In this document: one piece after another, positions 14,231 to 20,887 of the stretch | Layout of the letters: each line of letters starts with the position of its first letter | How positions within the stretch are numbered: position 1 is the first letter of the stretch | From: a virus | Length of the DNA stretch: 39,085 nucleotides | IMG/VR virus record: IMGVR_UViG_3300021376_000141 | Span: 1 to 39,085 of that record | Strand: one strand, 5' to 3' | The notes under the pieces: model-generated | What the model saw: only the letters and a program-made list of their open reading frames with translations | Database searches by the model: none | Told to the model about the DNA's origin: nothing | Position numbers and translations under genes: made by a program

Positions 14231-16279
14231 CTAGATGAACGTGTAGGTGTTCCACTCCTTGCCGCTCTGCTGCGGGGTCTTTGTCGAGAGTCGAGGCTTC
14301 AGTGCGGTCCATCGGGTCTTGGCTTCGTCCTTCGACATACCGAACCGCTCCTGCATGGCCTTGATCATGTCGACGTAGGAGTGCCATTCGCCCGAAAGGC
14401 TGTTCAGATAGTCATCCTCGTCGAACGGGGTCCGTGGTTTGCTGGCCGAGGACTTGCCGAGCTTGACGGTGATCTTCGGCTTGTCGTCCTCCTTCGGCGG
14501 TGGCGGTGCGCACGCGGTCCACGTCTGCAGGCCGTTGCGTCCCCGATCGACGTAGATCGACTCCGACACGTTGCCCTCGTGGTCGACGGCCTCTGCCCTG
14601 CTGCCGCGTTTGAGGAATCGAAGTCGGTACACGTTGTCGGATGGACTTTCAAGGTACACGACGGCGCGTGCCCAGTTGACGAGCTCGGCGGAACCCGACG
14701 CGAGATACTGAAGGTCGGTGGAAGATTTGGAATCGTTCTGACTCGGCTTGCGAACGTGATGCACGACCATCAGGACGACACCAGTGCTCTCTAGGAGCGG
14801 TCCGAGCCAGTTGCGAAGGAACTCGGAGGCCACGCGTTGTTCGCCGATGTCGTCGCCGATGTAGGACAGGAGCGGGTCGATCCAGACCATGTCGGGCTTG
14901 TGCTGGTCGATGAGCGTTTGAAGCCGGTCCACAAAATTCCTCCCTGTATGAACCGTGTCTCGAACGAAGACCATGTTCTCCTGAAGCAGCTTGGCCATGT
15001 CTGGGTCCTTCGGTAGGTGCCCCATCACAGCACCGCGGAACTGCTCCGAGAGGTCTCCGATGTCGTTCTCGGCCTGAATCACCAGAGTCTTTAGGGCCTT
15101 GGACGGCTTGATGCCAAACGGTGATCTGCCCACGGCCCACCCGACTGCAAGCTGCATGGTCAGCGTGCTCTTGCCGATGCCGGACGCCCCGACGATCAGA
15201 CACGAGTGCCCTTTGCAGAGCCACCGGCGTCCGAGGATCTGGTTGGGGTCGGTGGATGGATCGAAGTCCAGAAGGTCCTTGATCCGATACTCGTTGGTGC
15301 CGGTGCTCGCTTGGACCGCCTTCCACTCTGTCCAGCTCTTGGCCCCGACGTGCAACGCCAACAGGGACTGCACGCCTTCGCCACGCTTCATTCCTGCCAA
15401 TCTGGCGAAGCGGGATGGGTTCTTGTTCTTTGCGTCTGGACCGTAGCCTTCAAGGCTCTTCAGGAGCTCGGTGACCCTCGTTGAGTACTCGATGCGGTCC
15501 TTTGCATCGACCTTGACCCACGCATGAAGGCTTTTGCCACCGCTGTAGACGACCGCAGTCGCGGGTATCTGGGAGTGGCTGATGACCTTCCACTGTTCGT
15601 CCAGACTGATGCCATCGAACTCCAGCAGTGCATGCCGGAATGCTGTGACGTCGTTGTCGGTCGACCCTCCGACCTTCATCGGGTTGACGCGGATGTAGGC
15701 GCCGGGATTGCCCTCGCACGACCAGATCTTGTTGGGGTCGCCGTCGCGTGCGTCCAGTTTTGCCAGCCACTCCTCCCTTGATAGGACCAGCCCCTGACCT
15801 GCTGGGATGGCTCGTGGTTCCTTGTCGTCGGTGAAGACAGCCTCGGAGATCGCAACGCCTTCACCCTCGAGGAATGCGGCACGCAGCAGCTTACGGCATC
15901 CGTCCTCCAGTGGCTGGGGGATGGTCTGCTTGGATTCCTGATCCGCGGTGTCAGGAGCCTGTTTGAGCACCACCTTTGTGATCGGCGATGGGAACTGAAT
16001 CGAGTCCTTGTTCGCGTTGATCATGTGGCCCTTTGGCTTCTGATAGTCGGCAGCCTTGGCGATGGCCTGCTCGATCTTGTGATTCAGTTCACGGGGCTTC
16101 CACGGCGGCGTGCAGCGTCGATTCCACTCGTGCATGAGTCCGAGCGCTTCGTTGCCGCCCAGCAGCCAGCCATGGATCAGTGTGTTGGCGACGTAGAAGG
16201 TGTGGTTGTGCCCGCCTTGGTTCTCGACGGCGCCCGGAGTTGCCTCCAGCCACAGTCTTGCTCTTTCGATGATGGTCAT
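14231..16279 (-). CDS. Primase-helicase (AEP-like primase with RecA-like ATPase)
   Basis: A 682-residue replication protein. Residues 1-80 form a helical domain seen in phage and plasmid primases (NQGGHNHTFYVANTLIHGWL, then CTPPWKPRELNHKI). Residues about 185-310 look like an archaeo-eukaryotic-type primase: LLEFDGI (Glu220, Asp222) and VVYSGGKSLHAWVKVDA (His252). Residues 355-545 are a RepA/AAA_25-type ATPase with Walker A GASGIGKST (364-372), Walker B VWIDPLLSY (465-473) and VVHHVRK (505-511). The last 65 residues look like a winged-helix domain. It should prime and unwind DNA for a host polymerase, since none is encoded here. The ATG at 16279 sits behind a leader of only A and C and directly downstream of a terminator-like hairpin. 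Confidence 0.85.
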   Translation of the reverse strand: MTIIERARLWLEATPGAVENQGGHNHTFYVANTLIHGWLLGGNEALGLMHEWNRRCTPPWKPRELNHKIEQAIAKAADYQKPKGHMINANKDSIQFPSPITKVVLKQAPDTADQESKQTIPQPLEDGCRKLLRAAFLEGEGVAISEAVFTDDKEPRAIPAGQGLVLSREEWLAKLDARDGDPNKIWSCEGNPGAYIRVNPMKVGGSTDNDVTAFRHALLEFDGISLDEQWKVISHSQIPATAVVYSGGKSLHAWVKVDAKDRIEYSTRVTELLKSLEGYGPDAKNKNPSRFARLAGMKRGEGVQSLLALHVGAKSWTEWKAVQASTGTNEYRIKDLLDFDPSTDPNQILGRRWLCKGHSCLIVGASGIGKSTLTMQLAVGWAVGRSPFGIKPSKALKTLVIQAENDIGDLSEQFRGAVMGHLPKDPDMAKLLQENMVFVRDTVHTGRNFVDRLQTLIDQHKPDMVWIDPLLSYIGDDIGEQRVASEFLRNWLGPLLESTGVVLMVVHHVRKPSQNDSKSSTDLQYLASGSAELVNWARAVVYLESPSDNVYRLRFLKRGSRAEAVDHEGNVSESIYVDRGRNGLQTWTACAPPPPKEDDKPKITVKLGKSSASKPRTPFDEDDYLNSLSGEWHSYVDMIKAMQERFGMSKDEAKTRWTALKPRLSTKTPQQSGKEWNTYTFI

Positions 16280-16300
16280 GTGTGTGTTGGTTGTGTGCAG

Positions 16301-16364
16301 AAAAGAAAAACGCCGGACCCTGCCTTTCATCCACACATTAGGAGGGGGATGGAGGCCCGGCGTT
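16301..16364 (-). terminator. Terminator or attenuator upstream of the primase-helicase gene
   Basis: On the minus strand AACGCCGG (16364-16357) pairs with CCGGCGTT (16314-16307), and the T-rich run TTTTTCTT follows. Inside, GGATG/CATCC (16347-16351 with 16328-16332) extends the structure. It lies between the 62-residue gene and the primase start at 16279, so it should cut early transcripts or act as a conditional attenuator. Confidence 0.65.
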
Positions 16365-16366
16365 CA

Positions 16367-16380
16367 CCACCGCTCGGTGG
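16367..16380. other. Compact hairpin CCACCGCTCGGTGG
   Basis: A perfect inverted repeat, CCACCG / CGGTGG with a two-base loop (or CCACC / GGTGG with four). It lies two bases beyond the larger terminator stem and just downstream of the 62-residue gene. It may act with that stem as a transcript 3' end or as a processing or protein-binding structure. Confidence 0.5.
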
Positions 16381-16389
16381 CTAAAGGGT

Positions 16390-16578
16390 CTAGCGCCGCA
16401 TCAGATTGTCGATCTGAGCAGAGGTCAGCTTGTACTTCGGCGGAGTGATCCAGCCGCGCCGGATGGCATCTGCGACGATGCGTGGTGCCTCTTCGAGCAG
16501 CTCTTTGATCTCATTGTGGGACAGCTTCTGGTCCTGCTCAAGCGGCACCTTCCAGCCGAAGCGTTGCTTGTGGTTCAT
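16390..16578 (-). CDS. Small hypothetical protein
   Basis: A 62-residue charged protein (NHKQRFGWKVPLEQDQKL ... EIKELLEEAPRIVADAIRRGW ... SAQIDNLMRR). It is probably helical with no membrane segment. Its ATG overlaps the stop of the upstream nuclease-like gene (ATGA). No family is recognised. The two hairpins that follow make it the last gene of its transcript segment. Confidence 0.6.
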   Translation of the reverse strand: MNHKQRFGWKVPLEQDQKLSHNEIKELLEEAPRIVADAIRRGWITPPKYKLTSAQIDNLMRR

Positions 16579-17033
16579 AGCATGTGAAACTTGTCTATCT
16601 TGTAGTGGCCGACGACTCCGTAGTCTTTGGGATCTCCTCGGTCAGTACGTCCGCTTCTGGTGTAGAAGTCCGGCTTGATCCGACTGAAACGCAGCCAGCC
16701 GATCTTGTCATCAGACCAGTGAACGAACAGGTCGACTGGGAGGCCAGCGGTCTCGCAGCAGTGCGCGTTCATAATCTTCTTCTGGTTCAGGTAGTAGGTC
16801 GCGTACTGGTCGCTGCGGCAGGTGCGTGTCTTGATCTCCGCCAGCGATGTGACCTTGTTGTCTTCGACAACCTCGTAGTCGAATATCGAATACTGCGCGA
16901 GCCGGTAAAATTTGCCGCGGATTCTGGCTTGGATCTTTTGAGCGACAGCAGCCTCGCGTCCGCGATCGCTCTCGGTCTCGTAGAGCGGGATCGCGTTGGC
17001 TTTTGCAAATCCAGACCAGCTCAGGTCATCCAT
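16575..17033 (-). CDS. PD-(D/E)XK-like nuclease candidate
   Basis: A 152-residue protein with a pattern typical of small restriction-endonuclease-fold nucleases. It has an N-terminal helix (REAAVAQKIQARIRGKFYRL), then FDYEVVEDNK (Asp52) and SLAEIKTRT (Glu66-x-Lys68). YYLNQKKIMNAHCCET follows, as a helix carrying a Gln/Lys, and then more strands (VDLFVHWSDDKIGWLRFSRI). It may process recombination or replication intermediates, in line with its neighbours (RuvC-like resolvase, annealing protein). The upstream gap of 37 bases holds no clear promoter. The fold call rests on motif spacing only. Confidence 0.6.
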   Translation of the reverse strand: MDDLSWSGFAKANAIPLYETESDRGREAAVAQKIQARIRGKFYRLAQYSIFDYEVVEDNKVTSLAEIKTRTCRSDQYATYYLNQKKIMNAHCCETAGLPVDLFVHWSDDKIGWLRFSRIKPDFYTRSGRTDRGDPKDYGVVGHYKIDKFHML

Positions 17034-17070
17034 GTGGCTAGACCGATTTTCTTGGCGTCACCAATATAAT

Positions 17071-17253
17071 TCACGGCTTGGCCTCCTTCACTCGCTCAAA
17101 CTTTGCGCAAAATTCCTCCCACTTGCGGACGAACAGCTTGTCCTTGCGATAGTACACGACGACGCGGTGCTTGATCTCTCCGATGCGCAGCTCTGCATGA
17201 GCGTCAAACACGTCGACCGTCTTGGTCGGCTCGCCCTTGATGTGCCACTTCAT
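17071..17253 (-). CDS. Small hypothetical protein coupled to the resolvase
   Basis: A 60-residue protein (KWHIKGEPTKTVDVFDAHAELRI ... VVVYYRKDKLFVRKWEEF...). It looks like a small beta-sheet followed by a basic helix. Its ATG overlaps the resolvase stop (ATGA). No family is recognised. It could be an accessory factor of the resolvase, but only its position suggests this. Confidence 0.6.
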   Translation of the reverse strand: MKWHIKGEPTKTVDVFDAHAELRIGEIKHRVVVYYRKDKLFVRKWEEFCAKFERVKEAKP

Positions 17254-17717
17254 CGTCCACCTCCCATCCCAAAGTGCGCGATCAAAAGCGCATCCGCGGT
17301 CTTCAAGGTTATGCCTTCAACGCGAGGGAACAGTTCCTCAGCCTTGGCCTTGAGCTTCCTCTTCCACTCGTTCTGGTTCTCGCAGCTCTTGCGACCTCCG
17401 AGCCCTAGGGGCGCCTGCCAGACGGTCGGGGCGACGCGGTGCAGCGAATAGCCGATCGCAAACGCGATCCCCTCGATGCGCCCGACGTTCTGGAATAGGA
17501 CGCTGGTGCTGCTCGATGGAATGTTTTTGCCAGCGAACCGAGGCACTTCCTCAATCCACATCTCAGAGTCTTTGTACCGGATCGACGTCAGCAGCTTGTA
17601 GATGTCTGGAAGACTCTCAGGCATCGGGTACAGGGTGATCTCACCGGCTGGATCAACGCAGCAGATTCCGCCGCTGGCGCCGGGGTCGACTGCGACCAGA
17701 TTGAAAAGTCGTGGCAT
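17250..17717 (-). CDS. RuvC-like Holliday junction resolvase
   Basis: A 155-residue RNase-H-fold nuclease expected to cut four-way junctions, for example before packaging. VAVDPGASGGI supplies the first catalytic Asp (Asp11). WIEEVPRFAG supplies the Glu pair on the second strand. The final helix LKTADALLIAHFG carries the C-terminal acidic residue. The ATG at 17717 is preferred; a GTG four codons upstream (17729) is possible. The 100-base gap before it is free of genes. It belongs with the annealing protein, nuclease and SSB encoded upstream. Confidence 0.8.
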   Translation of the reverse strand: MPRLFNLVAVDPGASGGICCVDPAGEITLYPMPESLPDIYKLLTSIRYKDSEMWIEEVPRFAGKNIPSSSTSVLFQNVGRIEGIAFAIGYSLHRVAPTVWQAPLGLGGRKSCENQNEWKRKLKAKAEELFPRVEGITLKTADALLIAHFGMGGGR

Positions 17718-17830
17718 GACGTGATACACTTGAAGATTGGAATGTCGGGTTCTACGCGCTTCCCCGACGGGGTTTTAACCTAACCAGCCAGCTACACACT
17801 TGGCCGACGCAATCCCCAAAGGTTTGTTGG

Positions 17831-18232
17831 TCAGTCGTCGCTGAGGAAGTCATCCATTGTTCCCGGCTTGTAGGCCGAGATCCGATTTACGGTGATCTTC
17901 CCATTCTTCCCATCCACCTCCTCTTGGATGAGAGTCACGATGCACGAGAGCTTGACGACATTCTCAGGGGTCAGCTCCACCTCCTGCCCGACTTTGCCAA
18001 CGCGGGTGGCTTCGACAAAGCGGGTCAGCTTCCAGTGCATGCTGGGCGCCCAGATGAGGTTGTCGCGGATGGTGTTCTGGTCTGCAACTCGCCAGTGCAG
18101 CTCCATCTTCTCACAGCCGGTGTGTTTGCCGTTCTGCACGAGGCCGACGGCGGCCTTTGTGATCACGGCGGGATAGTCGCCAGCAGGCAACAGTGTGTTT
18201 TCCTCGAGGGGCTGAACGATGAATTTTGGCAT
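17831..18232 (-). CDS. DUF669-like single-stranded DNA-binding protein
   Basis: A 133-residue protein with the outline of phage DUF669 proteins. It starts with an N-terminal LPAGDYPAVITKAAVGL strand pair and KMELHWRVAD. A motif WAPSMHWKLTRFVEATRVGKVG follows, then VVKLSCIVTLIQEEVDGKNG. It ends in a short acidic tail (MDDFLSDD) of the kind that lets SSBs contact partner proteins. It lies 2 bases after the Cas4-like nuclease gene, next to the RecT-like gene, which fits coating of single strands for annealing and replication. No ribosome site is seen; the leader is A-rich. Confidence 0.75.
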   Translation of the reverse strand: MPKFIVQPLEENTLLPAGDYPAVITKAAVGLVQNGKHTGCEKMELHWRVADQNTIRDNLIWAPSMHWKLTRFVEATRVGKVGQEVELTPENVVKLSCIVTLIQEEVDGKNGKITVNRISAYKPGTMDDFLSDD

Positions 18233-18234
18233 GG

Positions 18235-19239
18235 TTACTTGTTTTTTGAGAGGTAGCGGATCGCAGGTTTTGTCTCAACCAGTCCGAGCAGGCGATCGTT
18301 GACTGTCTCGTTGGCTTGTTTCCTAGGCATGCCGGTCTTGGCCATAGCGTCGACCAGTTTTGTGATGCTGACCTTGCAGGCGGACAGGAAGACTCCCTGA
18401 GGAAGTCCGAGCCGCTCGAAGGCGTGATTGATGAGTGAGGGGTCGATCTCGCGGGCGCCTGAGCGTTCCTTGAGAGTGTAGCCGGGAATCTTGAAGCCCT
18501 GCACTGCAAGGTCACGCGCCTTGTCCTGCACTGCACTGGCCCACTCCGAGGCGATGTGTGCGAGGTTCAGTGCCGCCGCGACGTTGTCGAGCGTGGCTAG
18601 GTGGAAGTCTTCCAACGGCACCATCTGGAGCCCCTTGGCGACCGTGTTGACGTGGCCGACGATGACCGGACATGTCGCATGGTGCTTGCACCACGAGCAG
18701 TACTCGCTGGCCTTGCACGGAGTGTTCGGGTTGGCGACGGCATCTAGGATCGGGTAAACCAGCCCCTCAGCCTCTTCCCTCGTGATGTCATATCGCTGCA
18801 CCCGACGGGTGTCTCCGTACATGATGTGGACGGTGACCTTCTGGAACCCTTGTAGCTGCATGACGCCCAAAGCGTAGGAGGCCATCTGCTCGCTGTAGTT
18901 GCGCTCGGTCCACTTCAAGTCGAACAACTGATCACCCACCACAACATCAGCAGTCCCGCGAAGCACAAGAGCAGCCCCACGACGCACTTCGAGACCGAAC
19001 TCGGTGTGGATGGTCGCGCCCGGCGTGATGACCGACCGGACGTAGTCGAAGGCCCATAGGACCGCCTCCTGCTCGTGTTCTGGGAGTAGCTCATAGACCT
19101 CGCGCTTGTTGTGGAACAGTTCCTCGAGAGCCGTGTGACGGTCGTTGCCAGCCTCCGTGACCGCGGACGGCCCAGAGGATTCCCACCGCGGGGACTTAGC
19201 CTGCGCCGGTAGGGATGAGGGTCGTGTGACAAAGGTCAT
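18235..19239 (-). CDS. Cas4/RecB-like PD-(D/E)XK nuclease with cysteine cluster
   Basis: A 334-residue exonuclease candidate. The nuclease core shows His35 (GNDRHTALEE), Asp98 (LRGTADVVV), Asp107-x-Lys109 (LFDLKW) and the Tyr115/Gln118 motif (NYSEQMASYALG). Four cysteines follow at 175, 181, 184 and 190 (C-x5-C-x2-C-x5-C), placed like the iron-sulphur cluster of Cas4 and AddB. A C-terminal domain of about 130 residues has PLEDFHLATLDNVAAALNLA and KVSITKLVDAMAKTGM. Its ATG overlaps the stop of the RecT-like gene (ATGA). Exonuclease plus annealing protein is the standard phage recombination pair. There are no adjacent CRISPR genes. Confidence 0.8.
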   Translation of the reverse strand: MTFVTRPSSLPAQAKSPRWESSGPSAVTEAGNDRHTALEELFHNKREVYELLPEHEQEAVLWAFDYVRSVITPGATIHTEFGLEVRRGAALVLRGTADVVVGDQLFDLKWTERNYSEQMASYALGVMQLQGFQKVTVHIMYGDTRRVQRYDITREEAEGLVYPILDAVANPNTPCKASEYCSWCKHHATCPVIVGHVNTVAKGLQMVPLEDFHLATLDNVAAALNLAHIASEWASAVQDKARDLAVQGFKIPGYTLKERSGAREIDPSLINHAFERLGLPQGVFLSACKVSITKLVDAMAKTGMPRKQANETVNDRLLGLVETKPAIRYLSKNK

Positions 19240-20090
19240 TCGGATTTCGGTTCAATGTTCACAGACGACTTGACGGTGGCGATGAAGGACTCCGGCTTGG
19301 CCAGAATCTTCGCAGCACGGGCATCCGAGAGCATGCTGAGATTGCCGTCGGCAGGAATCCAGTTCTTCGACTGGAGGAATGCGCGACCTGCGTGCAGCAG
19401 ATCCGCGTCGGTGAGCAGCTTGAGGATTTGTTTCTGCGGCGTCAGACCCTCCTCTTCGGCAGGCACGACTTCGACGTCGGCGACGTTGACCTCGACAGCG
19501 ACCGCAGCCGGTGCTGGGGCTGTGACAGCGGACGTCGTCACCCCGACGGCAACTGTGGTCGGCGCTGGACGCTGAATGTCTTCGAGCTCCTCCGGAGTGT
19601 AGGTGCCGGTGCAGACTTCCGGCGCGATCATGCGCACGGCCTTGCTGATCAAACGCGCCCTCATCATCTCAGCGGGGAACTTCGCCCATCCCGACCCAGC
19701 CCGCGGAGGCATGAACCCAGCCCGCTTGGCGTCTTCCACAGTGTACGAGAGCTCGATGTCGTTTCCGTCATAGGTCCATCGGGCCTTGGCGCCGTTGTCG
19801 TCAAACTGCAGCCAGCGCACCTTGCCTCCCCTTTCGCGGTAGAGGGCGAGCATCGCGTCGGCCCGAAGGCTGAGTTTGCCGCCGATGATGTGATAGTGCT
19901 TCGCGAGCTCGAGCGGAGCCTTGCGCTCGACTAGGCACTGCATGGCTAAGATGGCGCCCTGCTCAATGCGTTCGCACCCAAACATTCCGGAACGTGCGAT
20001 CCACTCACCCAATTGGGTGGCGGCAGTCATTGGGTCGCTCACCTTGTCATAGGTGCTGACGACGAGACTTTGGTTCTGTTGTGTAGTCAT
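19236..20090 (-). CDS. RecT-like single-strand annealing protein
   Basis: A 284-residue protein resembling phage RecT-type annealing proteins. The core shows ERKAPLELAKHYHIIGGKLSL and RADAMLALYRERGGKVRW. GFMPPRAGSGWAKFPAEMM (about 130-148) then RARLISKAVRMIAPEVCTG and TYTPEEL follow. A Val/Ala/Pro-rich linker and a small C-terminal helical domain (LLHAGRAFLQSKNWIPADGNL) complete it. It should pair complementary strands for recombination-dependent replication and repair. It is flanked by the nuclease downstream and the ribbon-helix-helix gene upstream, both by ATGA overlaps. Family placement is by sequence pattern, so Bet- or Erf-like relatives cannot be excluded. Confidence 0.75.
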   Translation of the reverse strand: MTTQQNQSLVVSTYDKVSDPMTAATQLGEWIARSGMFGCERIEQGAILAMQCLVERKAPLELAKHYHIIGGKLSLRADAMLALYRERGGKVRWLQFDDNGAKARWTYDGNDIELSYTVEDAKRAGFMPPRAGSGWAKFPAEMMRARLISKAVRMIAPEVCTGTYTPEELEDIQRPAPTTVAVGVTTSAVTAPAPAAVAVEVNVADVEVVPAEEEGLTPQKQILKLLTDADLLHAGRAFLQSKNWIPADGNLSMLSDARAAKILAKPESFIATVKSSVNIEPKSE

Positions 20091-20236
20091 GGTTGCTTCT
20101 TGATGTGTTGTTCGATCAGGTGTGAGACGAAGTGACCAACTTTGTAGCCGCGGAGCCTACAATAGGCGGCGAGCATGTTGTGGGTCTCTTCCGAGATGTT
20201 GACCGTCTTGGTCTTGGTCGGAGCTTTCCGTGCCAT
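20087..20236 (-). CDS. Ribbon-helix-helix (Arc/MetJ-like) regulator
   Basis: A 49-residue protein. After a basic start (ARKAPTKTKT) comes VNISEETHNMLAAYCRLRGY, then KVGHFVSHLIEQHIKK. This is the strand-helix-helix pattern of Arc/CopG-type dimers, where TVNIS would form the DNA-contacting strand. The ATG at 20236 lies about 14 bases from a perfect palindrome, and the stop overlaps the RecT-like start (ATGA). It is the first gene of the early block, so it likely represses its own operon. The gene is short, but the fold pattern and tight coupling make it convincing. Confidence 0.75.
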   Translation of the reverse strand: MARKAPTKTKTVNISEETHNMLAAYCRLRGYKVGHFVSHLIEQHIKKQP

Positions 20237-20240
20237 GACC

Positions 20241-20273
20241 TAGATAGTGGCTCCCTAAATCTAGGGAGGTCAA
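20241..20273 (-). promoter_or_regulatory. Early promoter with palindromic operator
   Basis: A perfect 7-base inverted repeat, CTCCCTA-AATC-TAGGGAG (20251-20268), lies in the 48-base gap before the ribbon-helix-helix gene. On the minus strand TTGACC (20273-20268) abuts it, matching the -35 consensus at five of six bases. Candidate -10 boxes are CACTAT (20249-20244, 18-base spacer) and TATCTA (20246-20241, 21-base spacer). An operator between -35 and -10 fits steric repression by the small regulator encoded just downstream. The -10 assignment is weak. Confidence 0.5.
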
Positions 20274-20284
20274 GCACTTTTTTG

Positions 20285-20884
20285 CTAGTCGGGCTTCAGT
20301 CGGTTCAACCGCGTGATCTCCACGCATCCGTACTGCTCCGGCACGTCAGGGAAGTCGGTGGCCTGTCCTAAGCCGTCATTGGCTCGCTCATTGGAGACCT
20401 GATAGCGGATCTGATAGGAGGTCTTCTTCTTGGGCCTGACGATCGCGTTGATGTCCAGCACACCCTGCACGTTATGCGCAAAGTTACCGTTCAGGCCGTA
20501 GCATTCGGTGACTCCGTCAGTACCGTTCCAGAGCTGTAGCCGAGTCTCGTCGGTGTGATGGAAAACGAAGACCGCCTTGATTTTGTAGATGCCGGGATCG
20601 AGCGTGAACACGCTACCAGACAGCATGTCCACCGTCTCGCCATCATCGTAGGTGACCGTATTGAGCGGCCTAGGTGACCACGTCGTGTTGGTCTGGTCTG
20701 CGGTGACCGAGGTGAGGTCTGCGGTGTACTCGGTGGAATCTGCGGTGATCGTGTGCGTGGCCGACCCGCCATCAGTTCCGGTGGGATACTGGACCTCAAG
20801 GATAGCCGACCGAATCAGCAACCCATCGACGTCGGACCGCAGCTTGTTGGTCAACGAGGAGCTTGTCTTCGGATCGTAGGCCAT
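20285..20884 (-). CDS. Hypothetical virion-associated beta-rich protein
   Basis: A 199-residue protein at the end of the late block. After an N-terminal helix region the rest is strand-rich (GSVFTLDPGIYKIKAVFVFHH, then TDETRLQLWNGTDG ... YQIRYQVSNERANDGLG). This is reminiscent of jelly-roll or C1q-like domains of phage surface proteins. It ends in EQYGCVEITRLNRLKPD. It is separated by three bases from the large polyvalent gene. A head decoration or receptor-contact role is possible. I do not recognise a named family. Confidence 0.6.
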   Translation of the reverse strand: MAYDPKTSSSLTNKLRSDVDGLLIRSAILEVQYPTGTDGGSATHTITADSTEYTADLTSVTADQTNTTWSPRPLNTVTYDDGETVDMLSGSVFTLDPGIYKIKAVFVFHHTDETRLQLWNGTDGVTECYGLNGNFAHNVQGVLDINAIVRPKKKTSYQIRYQVSNERANDGLGQATDFPDVPEQYGCVEITRLNRLKPD

Positions 20885-20887
20885 GGG

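Noticed and set aside
17762-17776. CCCCG-A-CGGGG followed by TTTT on the plus strand
   Set aside because: It would be a plus-strand terminator, but no plus-strand gene exists nearby, and the stem loop is too tight to be convincing.
18235-19239. Cas4-like protein as a sign of a CRISPR system
   Set aside because: No repeat array or other cas genes are present. Phage recombination nucleases share the same cysteine-cluster fold.
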